From positions 310,001 through 374,000 of the forward strand of contig JAGRPL010000004.1 of the NCBI GenBank assembly GCA_019449595.1: a stretch of DNA of 64,000 nucleotides. The letters are read 5' to 3'. Origin of the DNA: Rhodoferax sp. (GTDB taxonomy: Bacteria; Pseudomonadota; Gammaproteobacteria; Burkholderiales; Burkholderiaceae_C). The position numbers and the translations under genes are program-made. Each line of letters begins with the position of its first letter. Position 1 is the stretch's first letter. The notes beneath the pieces were generated by a model that ran no database searches, had not been told where the DNA came from, and worked only from the letters and a program-made list of their open reading frames with translations. Below are positions 17,002-27,344 of the stretch, one piece after another.

Positions 17002-17493
17002 ATGAAGCTTTCTACTCTGTTGTTGCTTCTCGTTTTGGCGGCCATCGCTGCCTTCTCTGCGCTCAATTGGAATGTTTTCATTACGCCGACCGACCTGTCG
17101 CTTGGCTTTACTACCGCCCGGATTCCATTGGGGCTTGCCATGCTTGGGCTGCTAATTTTTGTTACGGTCCTTTTCCTCGTTTTTGTGGTCTACCTGCAGA
17201 CTTCGGCCCTTCTTGAAACCCGTCGGCAGTCGCGTGAATTGAAGGCGAGCCGAGAGCTTGCAGACCAGGCAGAAGCATCCCGTTTCAGCGAATTGCGCAG
17301 CCTCATAGAGGCAGAGTTGTTGAAGCTGGCAAACCTGCATGCGAAGTCCCATTCCGAAGAGGAGGCAAGAACGGAACGACTCGAAAGTAATCTTCGCACG
17401 GCTATAGAGCAGTCAGGAAACACGCTCGCAGCGTATATAGGCGAGTTGGAAGATCGCCTTGACAAGTCAAAGACGCCACCTTCCGCGGGCTGA
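17002..17493 (+). CDS. LapA/DUF1049-like membrane protein with coiled-coil tail
   Basis: A 163-residue protein with two N-terminal membrane helices (STLLLLLVLAAIAAFSALNW and GLAMLGLLIFVTVLFLVFVV) and a charged, probably coiled-coil C-terminal half rich in Glu, Arg and Leu. The LNWNVFI...LGFTTARIPLGLAML core resembles LapA (PF06305). ATG 17002 follows a GGGGA ribosome site; an in-frame start at 16951 is possible. Its G+C is near 50%, far below its neighbours, and its codons (TCT, GTT, CTT) are atypical. It may have come by transfer, or the region may simply be under weaker composition bias. It stands alone between the eda and gloA genes. Confidence 0.7.
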   Translation: MKLSTLLLLLVLAAIAAFSALNWNVFITPTDLSLGFTTARIPLGLAMLGLLIFVTVLFLVFVVYLQTSALLETRRQSRELKASRELADQAEASRFSELRSLIEAELLKLANLHAKSHSEEEARTERLESNLRTAIEQSGNTLAAYIGELEDRLDKSKTPPSAG

Positions 17494-17511
17494 TCTACCG
17501 ATGTCGTCAGG

Positions 17512-17925
17512 CTAGCGCAGCCCGGTACCTTCGGCGTTTCCGGCGCGCTGGATCAGTTCGATCTTGTAGCCATCCGGATCGGTCACAAAGGCAATGACGG
17601 TGCTGCCGCCCTGGACGGGGCCGGCCTCTCGCGTCACGTTGCCGCCGGCGGCCTTGATCTTGGCGCAGGCGGCGTAGGCATCAGGCACGCCCAGGGCGAT
17701 GTGGCCGTAGGCGGTGCCCAGCTCGTAGTGTTCCACGCCCCAGTTGTAGGTGAGCTCGATCTCCGCCTGGCCGGGGTTGCCGCCATCAAACCCGAGGAAG
17801 GCCAGCGAGTATTTGTACTCGGGGTTTTCGGATTGGCGCAGCAGCTGCATGCCCAGGATCTGGGTGTAGAAGTTGATGGAGCGTTGCAGATTGCCGACGC
17901 GCAGCATGGTGTGGAGAAGTCGCAT
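17512..17925 (-). CDS. gloA: Lactoylglutathione lyase (glyoxalase I)
   Basis: A 137-residue glyoxalase I that converts the methylglyoxal-glutathione adduct to S-lactoylglutathione. Metal ligands are visible as His5 ([10 protein letters not shown]), Glu in [11 protein letters not shown], His in YGHIALGV and Glu in GYKIELIQ. This is the His/Glu/His/Glu set of Ni/Zn glyoxalases. The family block [16 protein letters not shown] follows the first ligand. ATG 17925 fits the family start; an in-frame extension to 17982 would add 19 unrelated residues. Methylglyoxal detoxification beside Entner-Doudoroff genes is metabolically sensible, but the strands differ. Confidence 0.96.
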   Translation of the reverse strand: MRLLHTMLRVGNLQRSINFYTQILGMQLLRQSENPEYKYSLAFLGFDGGNPGQAEIELTYNWGVEHYELGTAYGHIALGVPDAYAACAKIKAAGGNVTREAGPVQGGSTVIAFVTDPDGYKIELIQRAGNAEGTGLR

Positions 17926-17991
17926 GGTCAGGAGCGGTGTGGGTTGAAAGGAATCACGTGCCGGCCCTGATTGTGGCGTCAAACCGGCGGA

Positions 17992-18534
17992 TCAGCCCTT
18001 GGGCAGTTCAAACACCAGGCAGGTGGTGGTGGCATGGGCGTACAGCGTGCCGTCCGGGCCGAACAGGCGTGCCTCGGCGGTGGCCAGCTGCCGCCCGCAG
18101 TGCACGACCTTGCCTTCGGCCCGCACGCGCGGCGCCTTGGGGCCTATGGCCTTGACCAGGTTCACGCCCAGCTCGGCCGTGGTGTAGCCGCGCCCCGGCG
18201 GCATCAGGGTGTGGATGGCGCAGCCCAGCGCCGAGTCCAGCAGCGTGGCATACCAGCCACCGTGGATGCCCCCCATGGGGTTGAGGTGCGCCGGGCCGGG
18301 CGTGCCCTGGAACACGGCACGGCCTGCGTCGACCTCCACGATGGTGAAGTCCAGCGTCTTGGCAATGGCGGCGTAGGGAATGTCGCCGCGCAGCATGGCC
18401 TGCATCACTTCCAGGCCGGTCATGCCGGCAATCTGCTCCGGGCGCGCCACGCCGGGGCCGGGGCCGCGCTCCAGCGCCGCCAGAACGGCCTGTTCCTCGG
18501 CCAGCCAGGCTTCGAGTTGGTTGGGGGTGCTCAT
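17992..18534 (-). CDS. PaaI-type hotdog thioesterase
   Basis: A 180-residue acyl-CoA thioesterase of the hotdog fold. The active-site region is NPMGGIHGGWYATLLDSALGC, with the HGG and following Asp of the PaaI/4HBT group, then GRGYTTAELGVNLVKA. ATG 18534 follows AAAGGA. It diverges from a MarR-family gene across a 66-bp spacer containing two perfect palindromes, so the MarR protein probably controls it. Its substrate, perhaps an aromatic or short-chain acyl-CoA, is unknown. Confidence 0.9.
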   Translation of the reverse strand: MSTPNQLEAWLAEEQAVLAALERGPGPGVARPEQIAGMTGLEVMQAMLRGDIPYAAIAKTLDFTIVEVDAGRAVFQGTPGPAHLNPMGGIHGGWYATLLDSALGCAIHTLMPPGRGYTTAELGVNLVKAIGPKAPRVRAEGKVVHCGRQLATAEARLFGPDGTLYAHATTTCLVFELPKG

Positions 18535-18566
18535 GGGGTGTCCTTTCAGTGAATGCTGCAATTAAC

Positions 18567-18594
18567 TTGCATATGCAACAATTGTAGCTACAAT
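18567..18594. promoter_or_regulatory. Twin palindromic operators for the divergent MarR regulator
   Basis: Two adjacent perfect palindromes lie between the thioesterase and marR-like starts: TTGCATATGCAA (18567-18578) and ATTGTAGCTACAAT (18581-18594). Centre-to-centre spacing is about 15 bp, roughly one and a half helical turns. The second one ends 6 bp before the regulator ATG. This is the usual layout for autoregulation by a MarR dimer and control of the divergent gene. Confidence 0.75.
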
Positions 18595-18600
18595 GAAGCC

Positions 18601-19098
18601 ATGCGCAATGTCACCACCGTTACAGAGCGGGCCGCCACGCCCGTGGCACCCAAACCCCAAGGCTGCACCAACCTGCAGCTGCGCCAGCTCACGCGCCGCG
18701 TGTCGCAGCGCTATGACTTGGAGATGGCGCAAATTGGTCTGAAGACCACCCAGTATTCGCTGCTGTCCTTCGTCGTCAAGCTGGGCCCGATTCGCCCCCT
18801 GGATCTGGCTCAGGCCATGGAACTGGAGCCCTCCACGCTGACGCGCAACCTCAAACCCCTGGTGGATGCCGGCTGGGTCGAGATGACGGCCGGGGTGGAC
18901 GGCCGCAGCCGCCTGGTCTGCGCCACCGCGGCCGGGCGCGAGAAACGCAGCCAGGCGCAGCGCCACTGGAAGGCGGCCCAGGAGCACCTGAACCAGACGC
19001 TGGGCCTGGAGCGGGTGCAGGCCCTGCACGCGCTGATCCAAGAGTCGCTGGCCTTGCTGGCCTCAAACGAAACGGATGCCGGAGCCGACCATGATTGA
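18601..19098 (+). CDS. MarR-family transcriptional regulator
   Basis: A 165-residue winged-helix repressor. The DNA-binding part is LGPIRPLDLAQAMELEPSTLTRNLKPLVDAGWVEM, with recognition helix PSTLTRNLKPL, followed by the wing DGRSRLVCATAAGRE. Dimerisation helices lie at both ends. ATG 18601 was chosen because it directly follows the operator pair; an in-frame start at 18553 would place the operators inside the gene. Its stop overlaps the start of the MFS gene by 8 bp, so regulator and carrier are cotranscribed. It probably senses a small, possibly phenolic, ligand that the MFS protein exports or imports. Confidence 0.92.
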   Translation: MRNVTTVTERAATPVAPKPQGCTNLQLRQLTRRVSQRYDLEMAQIGLKTTQYSLLSFVVKLGPIRPLDLAQAMELEPSTLTRNLKPLVDAGWVEMTAGVDGRSRLVCATAAGREKRSQAQRHWKAAQEHLNQTLGLERVQALHALIQESLALLASNETDAGADHD

Positions 19099-20329
19099 TG
19101 CAACCCCCTCTCTGCCATCGCGCAAGCAACAGGCCGTCTGGCTGGTGCTGCTGGCCGCTGCCGCCACCTTTGCACTGACCATGGGCACGCGCCAGACGAT
19201 GGGCCTGTTCTTGAGCGCGCTGAACACATCGACCGAGCTGGGCGTGGGCAGTATCAGCCTGGCCTTTGCCTTCGGCCAACTCTGGTGGGGTCTGACCCAG
19301 CCGTTTGCCGGCGCCTTTTCCGATCGGGTGGGTGGGGGGCGCGTGCTGTTCATTGGTGTGACGTTGGTGGCCATCGGCACCTTCATCACCCCGTTCATGA
19401 CCAGCACGGCGGGACTGATCTTTGCCATTGGCGTTCTCGCAGCGGGCGGCGCCGGCATGGCGGGTCCGGCGGTGCTGATGGCGGCCACGGCGCGGCTGAT
19501 CCCGGCGGACAAGCGCGGCATGGCCACCGGCATCATCAATGCGGGCGGCTCGTTCGGCCAGTTCATGATGGCGCCGGTGGCTGGCGCGTTGATGGTGGGC
19601 GTGGGTTGGGCCTCGGCCATGCAGGTGCTGGGGTTGTTGGTATTGCTGGCCTTGCCGGCGGCGTTCTTCCTGAAGGGAGGCCCTCAGCATGCTGGCACGG
19701 TGCACCAGCCGCCGGTGGGGACCCGCGAGGCGATTCGACAGGCCTTGCACACGCCCAGCTTTTTGATGTTGGCAGGTGGCTTTTTCGTCTGTGGCTTCCA
19801 TGTGGCGTTTCTGGCCACCCACCTGCCCGGCGTGGTGGCGCAGTGCGGCTTGCCCACCCAATGGGGCGCCTGGGCTCTGGCCATGCTGGGCCTGTTCAAC
19901 ATCGTCGGCAGCGTAGCCATGGGCTGGGCCGTGGGGCGCTGGCGCATGAAATCGCTGCTGTCGCTGGTGTATGGCGCACGCGCGTTGGCGGTGCTGGTGT
20001 TCCTGCTGGCGCCCAAGACCGGGCCGGTGGTGCTGGTGTTTGCCGCCGTGATGGGGCTTACTTTTTTGTCCACCGTGCCGCCGACCGCCGGGCTGGTGGC
20101 CAAGTTCTTTGGCGTGGGCAATATGGCCACGCTGTTTGGGGTGGTCATGCTGACCCACCAGATCGGCGGCTTTCTCGGTGCCTTTCTGGGCGGCAAGGTG
20201 CTGGATTGGACCGGCAGCTACGACTGGGTCTGGTATGCCGACATTGCGCTGGCCATCGGCGCGGCTCTGATCCATCTGCCGATTCGCGAGGCGCCGCTGG
20301 TGCGGGTGGTGGTGCCGCAGCCGGCCTGA
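19091..20329 (+). CDS. MFS transporter
   Basis: A 412-residue major facilitator protein with about 12 membrane helices. The first-half signature GAFSDRVGGGRVL follows helix 2, and the loop between helices 6 and 7 carries an alanine-rich REAIRQALHTPSF segment. It resembles the OFA/monocarboxylate-type branch rather than sugar porters. ATG 19091 overlaps the marR-like gene, indicating coupling. With the divergent thioesterase it forms a small MarR-controlled transport and detoxification unit. Confidence 0.9.
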   Translation: MIDATPSLPSRKQQAVWLVLLAAAATFALTMGTRQTMGLFLSALNTSTELGVGSISLAFAFGQLWWGLTQPFAGAFSDRVGGGRVLFIGVTLVAIGTFITPFMTSTAGLIFAIGVLAAGGAGMAGPAVLMAATARLIPADKRGMATGIINAGGSFGQFMMAPVAGALMVGVGWASAMQVLGLLVLLALPAAFFLKGGPQHAGTVHQPPVGTREAIRQALHTPSFLMLAGGFFVCGFHVAFLATHLPGVVAQCGLPTQWGAWALAMLGLFNIVGSVAMGWAVGRWRMKSLLSLVYGARALAVLVFLLAPKTGPVVLVFAAVMGLTFLSTVPPTAGLVAKFFGVGNMATLFGVVMLTHQIGGFLGAFLGGKVLDWTGSYDWVWYADIALAIGAALIHLPIREAPLVRVVVPQPA

Positions 20330-20370
20330 GCCATTGGGGATAATTCGGGCATCCCAATACCGAGCCCGCC

Positions 20371-20754
20371 ATGACTGCATTCACCAAAGTTGTTTTGTTC
20401 ACCGATACCGACGGCCGCGCGCGGTTCCGCGAGGAAGCCGTGCCGCTGGAGCAGGGCAATCCGCAGTCTCTGTTGTCGGAGTTGTTTGCGTCCGGGGGTT
20501 ACCAGTTGCGCCACAGCCCGGTGGGCTTTCGCAGCCAGTTCCACTGCTCGGGCCACACCCAGTGGTGTTTCATTCTCGGCGGGCAGATGGAGATTGGCCT
20601 GCAGGGCGGCGTCTCGCGCATTTTCAAGCCCGGTGAGCATTTCTACAGTGCAGACTTGTTGCCTGAAGGGGCCACGTTCGACCCGGCCATCCATGGCCAT
20701 TGGAGCCGCCAGGTGGGGCCGGACCCGCTGGTGACGCTGTTCGTACGCGGCTAG
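20371..20754 (+). CDS. Cupin-fold protein of unknown function
   Basis: A 127-residue single-domain protein. HCSGHTQWCFILGGQMEIGL followed by FKPGEHFYSADLLPEG is a cupin-like barrel: a histidine region, a PG turn and a conserved gel of beta strands. The second metal-binding motif is weak (HGHWSR). I cannot assign a substrate. It lies 41 bp after the MFS gene on the same strand and may belong to that operon; it converges on the Rossmann-fold gene. Confidence 0.65.
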   Translation: MTAFTKVVLFTDTDGRARFREEAVPLEQGNPQSLLSELFASGGYQLRHSPVGFRSQFHCSGHTQWCFILGGQMEIGLQGGVSRIFKPGEHFYSADLLPEGATFDPAIHGHWSRQVGPDPLVTLFVRG

Positions 20755-20767
20755 CGCCGCGTGCGGC

Positions 20768-21424
20768 TCAGGCCGGCTGCATGGCGCCGGACAGCAGCCG
20801 CTGGACGCCGGGTGCACTCGCCTTGACGGCGTGGACCAGCGCCCGTGCCACGTCGCCGGCCTGGATGGAGCGGTAGTTGGCAGGAATCACCGGTTTGAAC
20901 CAGCGCGTCACCACAAGGGCGATGCGTTCGCCGTTGCGCACCGGCTGGTCCAGCGCCTCGCGGTGCCCCGCCAGCATGGAGGGGCGTGCGATCACCAGGC
21001 TGTCAAAACCGAGGGAAGCCAGCGCGGCTTCCATTTCGCCTTTGACGCGGTTGTAGAAAACAGGGGAGCGGGCGTCGGCGCCCATGGCGCTGATCACTCC
21101 TAATTTGGTAGCGCCCTGCGCATGTGCTGCGCGGGCCAGTGCTACCACGGTATCGAAATCCACGGCGCGAAAAGCCGCCTGGCTGCCGGCCACCTTGATG
21201 GTGGTGCCAAGGGCAATGAAGCAGTCATCCACGCGGGGCAAGGCCGGTAGGGCCTTGAAATCCACCACGTGCTGGACCAGTTTGGGGTGCTGCAGTGGCA
21301 ACGTGCGTCGGCCCACGCAGTGGACCGACGTGTAGGTTTTATCGGCTAAAAGGGCCGCGAGGATTTCCCGACCCACGAGTCCCGTTGCCCCCGCCACCAT
21401 AGCCACCCGAGCGTGATCCGCCAT
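20768..21424 (-). CDS. NAD(P)-binding Rossmann protein (TIP30/atypical SDR-like)
   Basis: A 218-residue atypical short-chain dehydrogenase-like protein. The nucleotide-binding motif GATGLVG lies near residue 12, followed by [21 protein letters not shown], the active-site-type YNRVKGEME and [10 protein letters not shown]. It belongs with the HTATIP2/TIP30-like NAD(P)H-binding group; its function is unknown. The start codon ATG 21424 lies 86 bp inside the rhlE coding region in another frame, and a later start would destroy the first beta strand and glycine motif. A weak match to the dispersed repeat core lies at 21095-21122, where TTA and GGA codons stand out. Confidence 0.85.
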   Translation of the reverse strand: MADHARVAMVAGATGLVGREILAALLADKTYTSVHCVGRRTLPLQHPKLVQHVVDFKALPALPRVDDCFIALGTTIKVAGSQAAFRAVDFDTVVALARAAHAQGATKLGVISAMGADARSPVFYNRVKGEMEAALASLGFDSLVIARPSMLAGHREALDQPVRNGERIALVVTRWFKPVIPANYRSIQAGDVARALVHAVKASAPGVQRLLSGAMQPA

Positions 21425-23087
21425 TGCCGCCTCCATTGCCTGAACCACCACGATTGCCACCGCCGTAGCCGCGGCGCGCGCCGCGTTCGGCCATCATATC
21501 GACACTGGTGCGCATCGGGTCGGGCTGGCCACCTGCCGCCGCGCGGGGGGCACGGGGCTCGCCCATGCCGCCGGCGAAACGGCCTTCGTGGCTGCGCGGC
21601 TGTGCGTCACCCTGGGGTGCGCGATCGCGGTTGGGGCCGCGTCCGGCGCCTTGCGGGCCACGGGCGCCTTGGGGCCGGGGAGCTTGCTCGCCCCCGCGAC
21701 CGCCGCCGCCCTGACCACCGTTGCCACGGGCGCCCTGACCGCCACGGCCACCGCCGCCGTTGCCGCGACCGGCACCCTGGCCGCCGCGCTCGCCTTGACC
21801 GGCCTTGTTTTCACGCACGCGCTGCAGCATCTCGGTGCGGGCGGCCTTGGCGGCTGCCTGCATGACGTCGCGGCTGGGCGGTTTGCCTGCGCCGCCCCAG
21901 ATGGTCTGGCGGCCCATGGCGATGGGTTCGGCGCGCTCACCCGCTTCGGGGCCAAAACCGTCCACGACGACGACCGGAATTTCTTGCTTGGTGAAGCGTT
22001 CGATGTCCTGCATGAAACCTTCTTCGTCCATGCACACCAGATTCACTGCCGCGCCGTCGGCACCGGCACGACCGGTGCGGCCGATGCGGTGCACATAGTC
22101 TTCGCTGACGTTGGGGATTTCGTAGTTGACGACGTGTGGCAGGTCGTCGATGTCGATGCCGCGCGCGGCAATGTCGGTGGCCACCAGGGCACGCACTTCG
22201 CCGCTCTTGAAGCCGGCCAGGGCCTGCGTGCGGGCGGCCTGGCTCTTGTTGCCGTGCAGAGCCATGGCGCTGATGCCGTTCTTGGTCAGGAATTCGGCCA
22301 CGTTGTTGGCGCCAAACTTGGTGCGAGTGAACACCAGCACCTGGCTCCAGTTGTGTTCCTGGATGATGTGGGCCAGCAGGGCCTTTTTCTTGCCGCGGCC
22401 CACGGGGTGGATCACCTGCGTGATGCGCTGCACCGTGGTGTTGCGCGGCGTGACCTGCACGCTTTGCGGGTTCTTCAGCAGGCTGTTGGCCAGGTCGCGG
22501 ATTTCATCGCTGAAGGTGGCCGAGAACAGCAGGCTCTGCTTGTCCTTGGGCACGGCGGCCAGCACCTTCTTCACGTCATGGATGAAACCCATGTCCAGCA
22601 TGCGGTCGGCTTCGTCGAGCACCAGCATCTGCACCTGGCCCAGGTCCAGCATGCCTTGCTGCATTAGGTCCAGCAGGCGTCCGGGTGTGGCCACCAGGAT
22701 GTCCACGCCCTTCTTGACCTTGGCGATTTGCGGGTTCATGCCCACGCCGCCAAACACCACGGTGCTGGAGAGTTGCAGGTACTTGCCGTAGGTCCGCACG
22801 GATTCTTCCACCTGGGCGGCGAGTTCGCGGGTGGGGGTCAGCACCAGGGCGCGGATGCCGGTGCCGCCAAATTTGTTCTGGGCGCCGGGGTTCAGGGAGA
22901 GGCGGTGCAGCATGGGCAGGGTGAAGGCTGCCGTCTTGCCGGTACCGGTCTGGGCGCCGCCCAGCAGGTCATGGCCTTCCAGGACCAGCGGAATGGCCTG
23001 GGCCTGAATTGCGGTGGGGGTCTCGTAACCCTGCTCGCGCACGGCTTTCACAATGGCCGGGGCCAGGTTCAATTCTTCGAAGTTCAT
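21339..23087 (-). CDS. rhlE: DEAD-box ATP-dependent RNA helicase RhlE
   Basis: A 582-residue RNA helicase used in ribosome assembly and RNA turnover. Motifs in order: [11 protein letters not shown] (I), PTRELAAQ (Ia), [11 protein letters not shown] (II), SATF (III), [18 protein letters not shown] (V) and [10 protein letters not shown] (VI). From about residue 430 on there is a long glycine/arginine-rich tail with many RGG-like repeats ([16 protein letters not shown] and similar), probably an RNA-binding, phase-separating extension. The DNA for the last 28 codons is shared with the start of the downstream Rossmann gene. ATG 23087 begins the standard N-terminus [15 protein letters not shown]. 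Confidence 0.95.
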   Translation of the reverse strand: MNFEELNLAPAIVKAVREQGYETPTAIQAQAIPLVLEGHDLLGGAQTGTGKTAAFTLPMLHRLSLNPGAQNKFGGTGIRALVLTPTRELAAQVEESVRTYGKYLQLSSTVVFGGVGMNPQIAKVKKGVDILVATPGRLLDLMQQGMLDLGQVQMLVLDEADRMLDMGFIHDVKKVLAAVPKDKQSLLFSATFSDEIRDLANSLLKNPQSVQVTPRNTTVQRITQVIHPVGRGKKKALLAHIIQEHNWSQVLVFTRTKFGANNVAEFLTKNGISAMALHGNKSQAARTQALAGFKSGEVRALVATDIAARGIDIDDLPHVVNYEIPNVSEDYVHRIGRTGRAGADGAAVNLVCMDEEGFMQDIERFTKQEIPVVVVDGFGPEAGERAEPIAMGRQTIWGGAGKPPSRDVMQAAAKAARTEMLQRVRENKAGQGERGGQGAGRGNGGGGRGGQGARGNGGQGGGGRGGEQAPRPQGARGPQGAGRGPNRDRAPQGDAQPRSHEGRFAGGMGEPRAPRAAAGGQPDPMRTSVDMMAERGARRGYGGGNRGGSGNGGGNGGSRSGGYGGGGNGTRGSGNPRGPFSR

Positions 23088-23373
23088 AGTGTGGCGCCCA
23101 CCCAGGGCGCTAGGGATATCGGCCTGTCTGGGGGCTTGCGCCGCCAGTCAGTCAAAGGCAGATGGATGCAAAAGTGGGCAGAGATTGTCGGTCTTGCCCC
23201 CAGCAAGGTGCTGGAGTTGCGGGCAACTGACGCGCCGCAACAACCCATATTGTCGCACGACAGGCCCCAAACCGCAAAAAGCACCGGAATTGACGTCTTC
23301 GTGCAGCCTGCGGCTGGTAACAATATGTCAGGGGGCTGGTCAGCGTGGCAGGCAACGGGGAGAATGCAGCACG

Positions 23374-25581
23374 ATGAAAAAGTTCATGTTGCGGCGTTTT
23401 GGTGTGGCCAACGAGCCCGGCACGTTCAAGCCGACCCTGCACGATTGCCTGGAGGCGGTTCTCCAGCAGAGCGACACCCTGGTGGACGACGTGCTGGCGG
23501 GCTTGCGCGCAACACTGCTGCCCACGCGCGGGAAAAGCCTGCGGGTGGAGCAGACCCCGGCGGCCAAGGCGGCCATTGAGCAGCTCGACGCCCATGCACA
23601 GGCCCTGAAGAAGAGCTTTGCCGCCGCCCTGCGCGCCGCGGTGTACGGGGGCGAGGCGTTCCGCAAGACGGAGCAGCCGCTGGTGCGCTTCGACGATTTC
23701 CAGTTTCTCGAAGAAGAGCAGATCGACGCCAACATCGAATTTGCACTGACGCAGCAGGAAATCCTGCTGGCGGTGGACGACGTGCTGCCGGCGCTCAATG
23801 CGCTGATCAGCAGCCTGCTGGGCTGGGTCACCGTGCAGCCCCACCTGAATCCGATCAAGCCGGAGTCCTTTGTGTATGCCCTGCGGGACAGCCTGCAGGA
23901 GCATGTGGCCGATGACGCGGCCCGCGCCGCCCTGATGACGCCCGCAGCGGGCATGCTGGGCGTCAGCCTGCGCCAGCTCTACAAGGAAGTGTCCGAATGG
24001 CTGCGCACCCAGGGCGTGGAGCCGGTGGGCGGAGTGGGCAGCGGGGGCGCTGGTTTCGGCGTGCCGACCAAGCCGGCAGAAAACTCCGTGAGCCGCACCA
24101 TGCTCACGCTGGACAAGTTGCGTCGCCTGCTCTCGGGCGAACTGGACGCCACACCGCTGGTGGCTGGCGTGAAGGACTTCATGCACACCGTGCCGGCCTC
24201 CTTTGTGGCGCTGGAAGACATGAAGCTGATGGAGCCCATGATCAAACGCCTGACCGCCCGCGCCAGCCAGGCGCCGGCGGCCAGCGACAAGGTGGTGCTG
24301 CTGGAACAGACCAAGAGCAAGAAGCTGGGGCGCGAGCTGGGGGAAGAGGTGGTGCGGCTGATGCTGGAGAACCTGCTGCAGGACCAGCGCCTGCTGCCAC
24401 CGGTGCGCAAGGCGCTGAAGACGCTGGAGCCGGTGCTGATCAAGCTCTCGCAGTCGGACCCCCGGTTTTTCAGCGAACGCCAGCACCCGGCACGCCAGTT
24501 TCTGGACAAGCTCACCGGGCGCAGCCTGGCGTTTCCGTCGGAAAACGCGTCGGGTTATGCCCATTTCCAGAAAACGCTGGAGAACGCCGTCAACGTGCTG
24601 GCCTGGGGCGAGGGCGATGCAGCCGGTTTTGCGCGCGTCCTGCGCAAGCTCGAGGAGGGCTGGAGCCACGAGGAGCACGACCAGCGCCAGCGCGCCGAGG
24701 AAGCGGCCCGCGGGCTGCTGCGCGCCGAGCAGCGCAACCTGCTGGCCCAGCGGCTGGCGCAGGACTTCACCGAGCGCCTGCACAACAAGAGCGTGCCCGA
24801 GATCGTGGTCAATTTCCTGCGCGGCCCCTGGGCGCAGGTGGTGGCCCAGTCGCAGCTGCAGTGCGTGGACGGCACGGTGGACGCCGACGGCTACCTGGGC
24901 CTGGTGGACGACCTGATCTGGAGCGTGCAGCCGCGCCGGGCGCGGCGCAACCGCGCCCGCCTGGTGCAGATGGTGCCGGGCATGCTGGTCAAGATGCGCC
25001 AGGGCCTGAGCCAGATTTCCTATCCACCCGAGCGCATGGCGGTGTTCTTTGACGAGCTGATCACCTTCCACGAACAGGCGTTTGACAGTGCCCGTGCCGC
25101 GTCGGCTGCCGAGGGGGCCGCAGAGTCCGTGGCGGCGGAGGCGGACGCCGACGCGCAGGACAGCGTCGAACCCGGGTCGGATGACCTGTGGATGGCCGAA
25201 GACGAAGCCGTCGATTCGGGCTATCTGCACGGCACGGAAGAGCTGCTGCAGGACTACGCCGAGCCCGAGGAGCTGCCGGACGCGACAGGACAGGAGTCCT
25301 GGACGGTGCAAAGCCTGGGCACCGGTTCCTGGGTGGATCTCGCGCTGGCCGGCCAGTGGGTGCGCGCCCAGCTGACCTGGGCCAGCCCGCACCGCACCCT
25401 GTTCATGTTCACGTCTTCCGGCGGCATGTCGCATTCCATGTCCCGGCGCACCATGGAACGCCTGCGCGCCATGGGCCTGATCCGGCTGGTTTCCGACGGC
25501 CGGATCATGGAGCACGCCCTGGACGCGGTGGCCCTGGCGGCCCTGCGCAACGACCTGGAAAAAACGGGAGGGGGCGCGTAA
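23374..25581 (+). CDS. DUF1631 family protein, paralog A
   Basis: A 735-residue, mostly helical cytoplasmic protein of the DUF1631 family (PF07793), at the family's usual length. Recognisable blocks are LTLDKLRRLLSGELD (about 245), SERQHPARQFLDKLTGRSLAF (about 370), FLRGPWAQVVAQSQ and a C-terminal LGTGSWVDLALAGQWVRAQL domain followed by MSRRTMERLRAMG. The C-terminal module looks like a small beta domain, possibly PilZ-related (inference). ATG 23374 starts just after a GGGGAGAA stretch; longer in-frame extensions are unrelated. It is followed by ettA and a second DUF1631 gene. No biochemical function is established to my knowledge. Confidence 0.85.
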   Translation: MKKFMLRRFGVANEPGTFKPTLHDCLEAVLQQSDTLVDDVLAGLRATLLPTRGKSLRVEQTPAAKAAIEQLDAHAQALKKSFAAALRAAVYGGEAFRKTEQPLVRFDDFQFLEEEQIDANIEFALTQQEILLAVDDVLPALNALISSLLGWVTVQPHLNPIKPESFVYALRDSLQEHVADDAARAALMTPAAGMLGVSLRQLYKEVSEWLRTQGVEPVGGVGSGGAGFGVPTKPAENSVSRTMLTLDKLRRLLSGELDATPLVAGVKDFMHTVPASFVALEDMKLMEPMIKRLTARASQAPAASDKVVLLEQTKSKKLGRELGEEVVRLMLENLLQDQRLLPPVRKALKTLEPVLIKLSQSDPRFFSERQHPARQFLDKLTGRSLAFPSENASGYAHFQKTLENAVNVLAWGEGDAAGFARVLRKLEEGWSHEEHDQRQRAEEAARGLLRAEQRNLLAQRLAQDFTERLHNKSVPEIVVNFLRGPWAQVVAQSQLQCVDGTVDADGYLGLVDDLIWSVQPRRARRNRARLVQMVPGMLVKMRQGLSQISYPPERMAVFFDELITFHEQAFDSARAASAAEGAAESVAAEADADAQDSVEPGSDDLWMAEDEAVDSGYLHGTEELLQDYAEPEELPDATGQESWTVQSLGTGSWVDLALAGQWVRAQLTWASPHRTLFMFTSSGGMSHSMSRRTMERLRAMGLIRLVSDGRIMEHALDAVALAALRNDLEKTGGGA

Positions 25582-25658
25582 ATAGGGCCCGATCACCACC
25601 GTTTGGAGGTGCTGCAGTCGATAATGCTGCTTTTACGCTTCCAAAAAGTAACACCGTA

Positions 25659-27320
<1,662 letters not shown>

Positions 27321-27344
27321 CCACCCGCGGTCATCTTCCACACC

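Noticed and set aside
21540-21850. Tandem repeat or CRISPR-like array in the G+C-rich segment
   Set aside because: The periodicity comes from Gly/Arg codons of the RhlE tail; there are no spacers or fixed repeats.
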